NCBI GenBank assembly: GCA_964388085.1
Contig: CAYLZW010000195.1
Coordinates: 1 to 11,278, forward strand
Length of the DNA stretch: 11,278 nt
Direction of reading: 5' to 3'
Source: CAYLZW01 sp964388085
Lineage (GTDB): Bacteria > Myxococcota > UBA727 > CAYLZW01
The notes beneath the pieces are model-generated. The model did not search any database, was not told the origin of the DNA, and saw only the letters and a program-made list of their open reading frames with translations. Positions 1-5,576 of the stretch are shown one piece after another (positions within the stretch are counted from its first letter, which is position 1; the number at the start of each line of letters is the position of its first letter). The translations under genes and the position numbers were made by a program.

Positions 1-1
1 A

Positions 2-37
2 GGCGAGGGTGAAGGCGAGGGTGAAGGCGAGGGGGAA
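2..37 (+). repeat. 12-bp tandem repeat coding for a Gly-Glu linker
   Basis: Three copies of GGCGAGGGTGAA lie head to tail at 2-13, 14-25 and 26-37. The third has one change, G for T. They encode (Gly-Glu)6 just before the cupredoxin domain. The array probably extends to the left of the window, because the open frame and the repeat are both cut by the edge. The near-identity of the copies at DNA level, not only at protein level, suggests recent expansion by slippage. Confidence 0.85.
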
Positions 38-358
38 GACCCCTGCGGGCCCTTCACCTTCGAGGTCGGTGCCAACGGCATCGGCAGCTACACGATCGAC
101 GGCGCGGCCAATCCGGCGCTCACGCTCTGCCGCGGCAGCACCTACACGTTCAACCTCAGCGCGCCGGGGCACCCGTTCTACATCAAGACCGTGCAGGGGA
201 ACGGCACCGGCGACGCCTACAACAGCGGCGTGACCGGCAACGCCACCCAGGAGGGGACGCTGACCTTCGTCGTCCCCGGCGACGCGCCGGACGCCCTCTT
301 CTACAACTGCCAGTTCCACCTGATGATGACGGGGACGATCACCGTCATCGATCCGTAG
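2..358 (+). CDS. Secreted cupredoxin-domain protein (3' part; start outside window)
   Basis: The frame is open from the left edge to TAG at 356-358, giving 118 codons with the N-terminus missing. It opens with a Gly-Glu repeat linker (2-37), followed by Cys-Gly-Pro and a beta-rich domain of about 100 residues. The type 1 copper ligand pattern is visible: a His in GHPFY (codon 170-172), then a C-terminal YNCQFHLMM stretch with Cys at 308-310, His at 317-319 and Met at 326-328. The C-x2-H-x2-M spacing is that of small plastocyanin-like domains. The family carries electrons or binds copper outside the cytoplasm. The acidic linker suggests a domain tethered to an exported or lipid-anchored N-terminus, but that part is not visible. 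The next gene starts 9 bases after the stop, so the two are probably co-transcribed. The fold assignment is fairly sure; the partner and redox role are inferred. Confidence 0.8.
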   Translation, partial: GEGEGEGEGEGEDPCGPFTFEVGANGIGSYTIDGAANPALTLCRGSTYTFNLSAPGHPFYIKTVQGNGTGDAYNSGVTGNATQEGTLTFVVPGDAPDALFYNCQFHLMMTGTITVIDP

Positions 359-361
359 GAG
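357..361 (+). promoter_or_regulatory. Ribosome binding site overlapping the upstream stop codon
   Basis: AGGAG at 357-361 lies 6 bases before the ATG at 368 and shares bases with the TAG stop (356-358) of the cupredoxin gene. This fixes the start of the haem lipoprotein gene and suggests translational coupling of the pair. Confidence 0.6.
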
Positions 362-367
362 CCAAGC

Positions 368-895
368 ATGCGCACCCCCACGAAGGCGCTCGCGCGGCTC
401 TGTAGCGTCGGCGCGCTCGTCGTCACCGCGGCGTGCTCGACGCCACCGCCGGACGAGGCGGACGCCGGCAGCGGCGACGCCGGCTCGATCGATCAAAACC
501 CGCCCGAGGGCGACGCCGCGCTGCAGGCGTGGCTCGCGGACGAGCTCTACCTCGACTGGACGTGTCAGCCGTCGGTGGGGCCGGGCGCCGACTCGTCCAT
601 CCACGGCCGCCGCCGCATCTGCCACAACGACGTGCTCGCCGCCGCGCTCGACGGCGAGCCGCTGCCGGTGGGCTCTGCCGTCGTCAAGGAGCTCTACAAC
701 GACAACGACGAGCGCCAAGGCACCGCGGTGCTGAAGAAGGTCGCCGAGGGCAGCACGGGCGCGTCCTGGTACTGGTACGAGCGTATCGGCGTCGTCGTCA
801 CCGCCGACGGCAAGGACGCCGCCGCGTGCACGGTGTGTCACGCGTTCGCGGAGGACGAAGGCGGGCGCGAGATGATTTACGTCGACGTGGAATAA
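368..895 (+). CDS. Haem-binding lipoprotein, probable cytochrome P460-type domain
   Basis: The protein has 175 residues. The N-terminus has basic residues, a hydrophobic stretch and then VTAAC with Cys23, which reads as an imperfect lipobox. A Pro/Asp/Ala/Gly/Ser-rich linker (about 25-48) follows, so the protein is probably anchored at a membrane with its domain in the periplasm or outside. One haem c motif, CTVCH, sits at residues 154-158, close to the C-terminus. The layout before it matches the cytochrome P460 family: GSAVVKELY (102-110), a Lys-containing strand, then SWYWYERI (133-140) and finally CxxCH. That family includes hydroxylamine- and NO-reacting haem proteins. Two more cysteines (66 and 85) could form a disulfide. 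The function is unknown; P460 membership is by motif order only, and a generic monohaem cytochrome is the alternative. It is probably in an operon with the cupredoxin gene and may exchange electrons with it. Confidence 0.7.
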   Translation: MRTPTKALARLCSVGALVVTAACSTPPPDEADAGSGDAGSIDQNPPEGDAALQAWLADELYLDWTCQPSVGPGADSSIHGRRRICHNDVLAAALDGEPLPVGSAVVKELYNDNDERQGTAVLKKVAEGSTGASWYWYERIGVVVTADGKDAAACTVCHAFAEDEGGREMIYVDVE

Positions 896-938
896 AGGCG
901 CGACCCAGAGCTCACTCCCTTGTCGTGTCGTTATGTCT

Positions 939-966
939 TTGTGCTTCGCGGCGCGGACCCTACATT
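939..966 (+). promoter_or_regulatory. Probable sigma70-type promoter for the DUF2911 gene
   Basis: TTGTGC at 939-944 and TACATT at 961-966 are separated by 16 bases and match the -35 and -10 consensus at 3 and 4 of 6 positions. Transcription would start near 972, leaving a leader of about 27 bases with a ribosome site. The only earlier in-frame ATG (933) lies upstream of this promoter. The rest of the 896-998 gap shows nothing else. Confidence 0.4.
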
Positions 967-987
967 CCGCCTCGCACTCCTACGCAC

Positions 988-993
988 AGAGGA
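988..993 (+). promoter_or_regulatory. Ribosome binding site that decides the DUF2911 start
   Basis: AGAGGA lies 5 bases before the first of three consecutive ATG codons (999, 1002, 1005). It favours 999 over the upstream in-frame ATG at 933, which has no such site. Confidence 0.55.
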
Positions 994-998
994 CGGAC

Positions 999-1871
999 AT
1001 GATGATGAAGCACATGGGGGCCCCCCGCACCTTGTTCGCGTTGCCCGTGGCGGCGCTGTTCTTGGCGAGCGCGAGCGTAAGCGCCCAGTCGCAGCTCGAG
1101 CTGCCGGCCCCGAGCCCGGCCGCGTCGGTGCAGCAGCGCGTCGGCCTCACCGACATCAGCGTCGAGTACTCGAGCCCCGGCGTGAAGGGCCGCGAGATCT
1201 TCGGCGGGCTCGTGCCGTACAACAAGGTCTGGCGCACCGGCGCCAACGCGGCGACGAAGGTGACCTTCAGCCGCGACGTGAAATTCGGCGGCAAGTCGGT
1301 GCCGGCGGGCACCTACTCGCTCGTCACCATCCCGACGGCGAAGGGGTGGACGGTCGCCCTCAACAAGGAGCTCGGCTTCTTCGCGGGCGGCAAGGCGTAC
1401 CACAAGAAGGGTGAGGTCGCGCGCGTGCCCGCCAAGACGACGCAGATCCCCGCGCGCGAGCGGCTGACGTTCCTGTTCTCGGACACCACCGACGACCAGA
1501 CCTCGCTCGACCTCGAGTGGTCGACGCTGCGCGTGTCCGTGCCGGTCAGCGTCGACACCGCGGCGCACGTTCAGGCCAGCATCGACGGCGCGGTGGGCGG
1601 CGCATGGCGCCCGCACGTGAACGCGGCGCGCTACCTGGCGGAGCACAAGAAGGACTACGCGACGGCGCTGAAGTACGTGAACACGTCCATCGGTATCGAG
1701 TCGACCTGGTACAACAACTGGGCGAAGGCAGACATCCTCGCCAAGCAGGGCAACTACGCCGAGGCGCTCAAGTTCGCGCAGGTGGCGTGGGACCTCGGCA
1801 AGAAGGACAAGAACTTCTTCTACAAGGCCGCGGTCGAGAAGGCGCTCAAGGAGTGGAAGGGCAAGAAGTGA
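999..1871 (+). CDS. Exported DUF2911 protein with C-terminal TPR-like tail
   Basis: The start at 999 gives 290 residues. The frame is open back to 933, but only the 999 start puts Met-Met-Met-Lys directly before a hydrophobic signal peptide, with likely cleavage after SVSA (residue 29). Residues about 35-185 are a DUF2911 domain. Its hallmarks are ISVEYSSPGVKGREIFG, then PYNKVWRTGANAATKV, then KSVPAGTYSLVTIP. Residues about 205-280 are helical with a tetratricopeptide-like pattern (YATALKYVN, NYAEALKFAQVAW). The combination is common in exported DUF2911 proteins of several phyla. Its biochemical function is unknown, so none is assigned. It has its own probable promoter and ends at a hairpin facing the convergent bacillithiol operon, so it is probably monocistronic. 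Confidence 0.85.
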   Translation: MMMKHMGAPRTLFALPVAALFLASASVSAQSQLELPAPSPAASVQQRVGLTDISVEYSSPGVKGREIFGGLVPYNKVWRTGANAATKVTFSRDVKFGGKSVPAGTYSLVTIPTAKGWTVALNKELGFFAGGKAYHKKGEVARVPAKTTQIPARERLTFLFSDTTDDQTSLDLEWSTLRVSVPVSVDTAAHVQASIDGAVGGAWRPHVNAARYLAEHKKDYATALKYVNTSIGIESTWYNNWAKADILAKQGNYAEALKFAQVAWDLGKKDKNFFYKAAVEKALKEWKGKK

Positions 1872-1893
1872 CGCTTCCTTGAAACCGAACGGT

Positions 1894-1920
1894 CCCTGAA
1901 CGTCCGAGCGGCGTTCAGGG
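1894..1920. terminator. Inverted repeat between convergent genes, possible bidirectional terminator
   Basis: CCCTGAACG (1894-1902) and CGTTCAGGG (1912-1920) form a perfect 9-bp stem with a 9-base loop. It starts 22 bases after the DUF2911 stop. Its right arm contains the stop codon of bshA on the other strand (TGA, read from 1917 to 1915). There is no clear T-run on either side, so intrinsic termination is plausible but not certain. The remaining intergenic bases hold nothing else. Confidence 0.5.
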
Positions 1921-3069
1921 GCGCCCGAGGACCCGGCGGTAGACGGCTTCATAGCGGTCCACGGCCGGGTCTTTGCGAAAGCGCTCGAGGACGTTCGCGC
2001 GCGCGTTGCCGGAGAACGTCTGCCAGCGGACCCGATCGCCGACGAGGCTCAGCACGTGCTCGGCCATGGCGGACACGTCGCCGACCGGCGCCAACAGACC
2101 GGTGACGCCGTGCGTGACGACCTCCGGGATGCCGCCGATGTCCGTCGCGACCACGGGCACGCCGCAGCTGAGCGCCTCGAGCGCGGCGAGGCCGAAGCTC
2201 TCGTTCTCGCTCGGCAGCAAGAACACGTCGGCGGCCGCGAGCCCGTCGTCGAAGCGGTCTTGCTTCCCGAGAAAGGCGGTCCGCGCGGCGAGGCCGAGCT
2301 CGTGGACGCGGCGCTCGGCCAGCGAGCGCTCGGGGCCGTCACCGACCATGACGAGGTGGGCGCTCGAGCGCCTCGCCACCTCCGCGAACACGCTCACCAC
2401 GTCGCCGACGCGCTTCACCGGGCGGAAGTTCGAGACATGGAACAGCACGGGATCGTCCGCGCCGAGGGCGGGGAAGAGCCTGCGCAGCGCCGCGCGCTCT
2501 CGAGCGGGCGCATAGCGCTCGGTGTCGACGAAGTTCGGGATGACCTCGATGGGGAAGCCATCCGAGATGTCGAGCCCCGACCAGGTGGCGCCGCGCAGGA
2601 ACGTCGACGGCGTCGTGACGGCGTCGCTCTTCAGGATCGAGAAGCGCGTGATGGGCAGGTAGCTCGCGTCGGTGCCGACGAGCGTGATGTCCGTGCCGTG
2701 CAGCGTGGTGACGAGCTTGGGCGCACGCTCAGCGAGGACCTCGCGCGCCATCCAGGCGGCGGTCGCGTGCGGCACGGCGTAGTGCACGTGCAGCAGGTCG
2801 ATGGGCTCGTAGCGCGACACCTCGATCATCTTCGAGGCGAGCGCGATGGCGTACGCGCTCGAGCGCTCGAGCGAGGGATGATCCGACTCGGTGACCTCGT
2901 GAAAGCGCACGTTGCGCGTGGCGCCGCGCAGTCGCACGGGCAGGTCTCGCGCGATGAAGTGGACGCTATGCCCCCGCTCGGCCATGGCGAGGCCGATCTC
3001 GGTGGCGATGACGCCGCTCCCGCCGAAGGTCGGGAAGCAGGTGATGGCGACGGTGATGCGCTCGCTCAT
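1915..3069 (-). CDS. bshA: N-acetyl-alpha-D-glucosaminyl L-malate synthase
   Basis: This is a 384-residue GT4-family glycosyltransferase that makes GlcNAc-malate from UDP-GlcNAc and L-malate, the first step of bacillithiol synthesis in the cytoplasm. BshA-type features run in order: ITCFPTFGGSGVIATE near the N-terminus (Gly-rich loop about 16-19), LLHVHYAVPHA (92-102), TLHGTDITLVG (122-132), ITRFSILKSDAVTTPS, then HVSNFRPVKR in the C-terminal lobe. The retaining GT4 E-x7-E pair is Glu290 and Glu298 in the ENESFGLAALEA segment. Length is normal for BshA (about 375-385). It is the last gene of bshC-bshB1-bshA: its ATG overlaps the bshB1 stop as ATGA (3066-3069), with no clear ribosome site of its own, so coupled translation is likely. 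Other GT4 enzymes such as MshA are less likely, given the signature segments and the neighbours. Confidence 0.95.
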   Translation of the reverse strand: MSERITVAITCFPTFGGSGVIATEIGLAMAERGHSVHFIARDLPVRLRGATRNVRFHEVTESDHPSLERSSAYAIALASKMIEVSRYEPIDLLHVHYAVPHATAAWMAREVLAERAPKLVTTLHGTDITLVGTDASYLPITRFSILKSDAVTTPSTFLRGATWSGLDISDGFPIEVIPNFVDTERYAPARERAALRRLFPALGADDPVLFHVSNFRPVKRVGDVVSVFAEVARRSSAHLVMVGDGPERSLAERRVHELGLAARTAFLGKQDRFDDGLAAADVFLLPSENESFGLAALEALSCGVPVVATDIGGIPEVVTHGVTGLLAPVGDVSAMAEHVLSLVGDRVRWQTFSGNARANVLERFRKDPAVDRYEAVYRRVLGRP

Positions 3070-3881
3070 TGTCGTTCGGGAAATACGAGGGGGCGCCCGA
3101 AGGTGTTTCGCCGGAAGTGCTCGACAGGATCCGCGAGGCCGAGGGTCTCGTGCATCAGGTAGGGCTCGCCGTACGACACGCCGACGTGGGCGCCATAGAA
3201 GCGGTCGCGCGCCTCGAGCGAGGAGAGCGACAGCGGAGAGCCGATCAAGGTGAAGGGCGCGTCGTCGCGCACCTGCACCTGGCTCTGATAACAGCCGATG
3301 GCGGCCGTCTTGCTGGCGTAGACGTCGCTGACGTCGACGATGAAGCTCGGCGTCGCCGTGTGCCGCATCGGGTAGTACAGCACCTGGCGCGGCGTGAAGG
3401 GCTCGCTCTCCTCGGGCGGCTCTGCGTCCGGCCAGCGCCGCACGCCGGCGTAGAACAGCGCGCGCGTGACGATGGCGCTGGCGGCCTCGTGGTCTGGATG
3501 CCGCTCGCGCTGCCAGGGCACGAGCACGATCTCGGGGCGCAGGCGACGGAGCACATGGACCACGCGCGCGACCGCGGAGGTGGCGGGGGTCTCTCCGCCG
3601 GCGCCTGCGCCGACGAGGTCGCCGTGTAAGCCGCCGTCGGGCAAGGCGAGGTTCTCGCGCACGGAGACGCCGAGGACGGCCGCCGCCGCGCGGGCCTCTT
3701 GCGCTCGCAATAGAGGCGTCCCTCGTGAGCTGCGCTCGCCGCGTGTCAGGTCGACGATGGCGGTGCGGTAGCCGGACGCCGACGTGCGCGCGAGCAGGCC
3801 GCCGCAGAAGAGCTCGACGTCGTCGGGGTGCGGTCCGAAGGCCAACAGCTCGACTCCGAACGGCGGCGGTGACGACGTCAT
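3066..3881 (-). CDS. bshB1: Bacillithiol biosynthesis deacetylase BshB1 (PIG-L family)
   Basis: This 271-residue zinc enzyme removes the acetyl group from GlcNAc-malate to give GlcN-malate, the second bacillithiol step. The PIG-L motif is GPHPDDVE, with His18 and Asp21 as expected zinc ligands and Asp20 as general base. The second motif is ERHPDHEA, with His131 as the third ligand. The segment SSRGTPLLRAQEA matches the BshB1 subgroup. A Gly/Ala-rich insertion (about 89-102, GDLVGAGAGGETPATS region) lies in a loop where family members are usually shorter, but it leaves the catalytic residues intact. It overlaps bshC upstream (ATGA, 3878-3881) and bshA downstream (ATGA, 3066-3069). The bases before its ATG show no good ribosome site, so re-initiation after bshC is likely. 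The identification is firm given both neighbours. Confidence 0.94.
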   Translation of the reverse strand: MTSSPPPFGVELLAFGPHPDDVELFCGGLLARTSASGYRTAIVDLTRGERSSRGTPLLRAQEARAAAAVLGVSVRENLALPDGGLHGDLVGAGAGGETPATSAVARVVHVLRRLRPEIVLVPWQRERHPDHEAASAIVTRALFYAGVRRWPDAEPPEESEPFTPRQVLYYPMRHTATPSFIVDVSDVYASKTAAIGCYQSQVQVRDDAPFTLIGSPLSLSSLEARDRFYGAHVGVSYGEPYLMHETLGLADPVEHFRRNTFGRPLVFPERQ

Positions 3882-5512
3882 AGGGGGAGATCCCGCAGCT
3901 CGCCCGCGAAGGGCTCGGTCGCGCCCATCACCCGGCGGAGGAAGTCACGCTGCCCGAAGCGGCAGGCGAAGTACGGCAGCGAATAGACCCGCTCCTGCGG
4001 CGCGCCGCCCGGGAGCACGAACGCGAGCAGCCGATCGAGGCGGTCGCTCGCGACCCCGTCTCGGCGCACGAGGGTCTTGCCGTAGCGTGCGACCAGCTTG
4101 CCAATGGCCTCGCGGACGACCTGCTCCGTTCGCTTCGACGCTTTCGCTAGGCTGGGATCGAGACCGGCAGCGATCTCACCGAAGGCGCTGAGCGAAGGCG
4201 CGATGGTCGCGAGCAGCCTCGCTTCGACGCTTTCGGGAGACTCAACGGAATCGTCGCCGCGGGCGGCGGCGGCGAGGCCGAGGAGGATGTCCTTGCGCGC
4301 TCGCCCGAGGTCGTTGGCTGTCAGGCCGAGCTTCGCCATCTGGCCGCGCGCGCGCTCGTCGAGCACGCGGAAGCGGGCGCGCGGCACGACGAGCGGCATG
4401 GGCAGGTCGAAGCGCGCGTAGAGCGGCCCGAGCTGCGCGAAGTACGCGATCTCCCCGGGGCCGCCGACGTAAGCCGCGTTCGGGAGCCAGGTGTCCTGCA
4501 GCAGCGGACGCAGCAACGCCGACGTCGTGAAGCGCAGCGGCTCGTCGCGGAGCCAGCGCTCGAGGGTGGCCGTGCCGACGTCCGCCACGTCGCTGCCGAC
4601 GAAGCTCCATTGGCCCTCGCGCGCCGGGGCGATGCGATAACGCTGAGCGCGCTCACCGTCGGGAGCGACGAACGACAAGGGCGCGCCGGCGCGCACGTGC
4701 ACCTGCACTTTGAAGCCGGCCTCGACCAGCGCGTCGCTGCGCTGCCGCAGGGCCTCGGCGATACCGGCGGCGTCCTGCAGGGCGCGGTGGTGCAGCGGGG
4801 CCGCGTACGCGGCCATGGCGGGGTCGCGCGGATCGACGACGATGAGCCCCTCTTCGGCGAACAGCTCCGCCAGCACCTGGACGAAGGCCTGCGGCAGCGT
4901 CGCGTCGGGACGGTATGCGCGCGCGAGCAAGCCGAGGTGCTCCTCCGCGTGCGCATGCCGGCCGAGCTCGCGGCCGAGCGCGTCGAGCGCAGACAGCACC
5001 CCTTCCCCGAGCGTCACCTCGCTGATCGGCACGCGCGACGCGGCGCTGTCCGTCCTGCCCAGATCGAGGCGCAGCGGGTCAGCCCCGGTCGGCACGACGC
5101 AATGATCGATCTCGGCGAGGTCGTGGTCCTCGCACTGGAGCCAGAACACCGGGACGCAGGGGCGGCCCGTCTCGGCCTCGAGCGCGCGCGCGGCGACGAT
5201 GGCGGACGCGGTCTTGTAGACGGTGTACAGCGGCCCCAGGAACAGGCCCGCCTGCTGCCCGGTCACGACGACGACGGTGCCCGGCCTCGCCAAGCGCTCG
5301 AGGTTGCGCTGCCGCGCAAGGCTCGCCGGCAACAGCGCGTTGCGTCGTGCGATGACGTCGAGCAGCGAAGGATCGACGGCACGCGCGCTCGCGTCGGCCA
5401 CCGCCCGCCGGCGATCCTCCTCGCGACGGAAGCGGTCCGGAAGAAACGCGAGCGCGCGTGGCTCTCCCGCGAGCCAGGTAGCGGCGAACGATGACGTCAC
5501 GGCGGCAGGCAT
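3878..5512 (-). CDS. bshC: Putative cysteine ligase BshC (last bacillithiol step)
   Basis: From the ATG at 5512 the protein has 544 residues, close to the usual 530-545. An earlier in-frame ATG at 5578 would add 22 residues unlike the family N-terminus and would overlap the divergent gene's ATG, so 5512 is preferred. Known family role: addition of cysteine to GlcN-malate to form bacillithiol, assigned mainly by genetics. Family segments seen are TGQQAGLFLGPLYTVYK (84-100), FWLQCEDHDLAEIDH (123-137), and the later AAYVGGPGEIAYFAQL with LPMPLVVPR, followed by a helical C-terminal part. The protein is a nucleotidyltransferase-like Rossmann enzyme with a coiled coil. It leads the operon and overlaps bshB1 by four bases. 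No Shine-Dalgarno site is seen before 5512. Identity is sure, the exact start less so. Confidence 0.94.
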   Translation of the reverse strand: MPAAVTSSFAATWLAGEPRALAFLPDRFRREEDRRRAVADASARAVDPSLLDVIARRNALLPASLARQRNLERLARPGTVVVVTGQQAGLFLGPLYTVYKTASAIVAARALEAETGRPCVPVFWLQCEDHDLAEIDHCVVPTGADPLRLDLGRTDSAASRVPISEVTLGEGVLSALDALGRELGRHAHAEEHLGLLARAYRPDATLPQAFVQVLAELFAEEGLIVVDPRDPAMAAYAAPLHHRALQDAAGIAEALRQRSDALVEAGFKVQVHVRAGAPLSFVAPDGERAQRYRIAPAREGQWSFVGSDVADVGTATLERWLRDEPLRFTTSALLRPLLQDTWLPNAAYVGGPGEIAYFAQLGPLYARFDLPMPLVVPRARFRVLDERARGQMAKLGLTANDLGRARKDILLGLAAAARGDDSVESPESVEARLLATIAPSLSAFGEIAAGLDPSLAKASKRTEQVVREAIGKLVARYGKTLVRRDGVASDRLDRLLAFVLPGGAPQERVYSLPYFACRFGQRDFLRRVMGATEPFAGELRDLPL

Positions 5513-5576
5513 ACCAAGCGATAGCAAACCGAGGAAACCACTCCCGCATTCCGCGGCCTTTGTTACGGTCCCGCGC
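5513..5576. promoter_or_regulatory. Divergent promoter region between bshC and the PIG-L gene
   Basis: These 64 bases separate the two head-to-head units and are less GC-rich than the flanking genes, so both promoters should lie here. On the + strand TACGGT (5564-5569) ends 7 bases before the ATG at 5577, the spacing of a -10 element for a leaderless transcript. On the - strand TGCTATCGC ends 5 bases before the bshC ATG at 5512 and resembles an extended -10, though weakly. Neither start has a Shine-Dalgarno site. No convincing operator palindrome was seen. Confidence 0.4.

Noticed and set aside
2..37. Tandem repeat considered as a CRISPR remnant
   Set aside because: Units are contiguous without spacers and read in frame as a Gly-Glu protein linker.
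933..998. Earlier start for the DUF2911 gene at ATG 933
   Set aside because: No ribosome site, it lies upstream of a probable promoter, and it would displace the signal peptide from the N-terminus.
960..1952. - strand frame of 330 codons opposite the DUF2911 gene
   Set aside because: Composition is typical of a high-GC shadow and it crosses the intergenic hairpin and the bshA end.
2056..3162. + strand frame of 368 codons over bshA
   Set aside because: No recognisable motif; it is the complement of a well-supported glycosyltransferase gene.
4610..5494. + strand frame of 294 codons opposite bshC
   Set aside because: Arg-rich shadow without any domain; bshC is certain on the other strand.
5223..5576. 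Upstream extension of the PIG-L gene to an ATG at 5223
   Set aside because: The extra 118 codons are antisense to bshC and would hide the signal peptide that begins at 5577.
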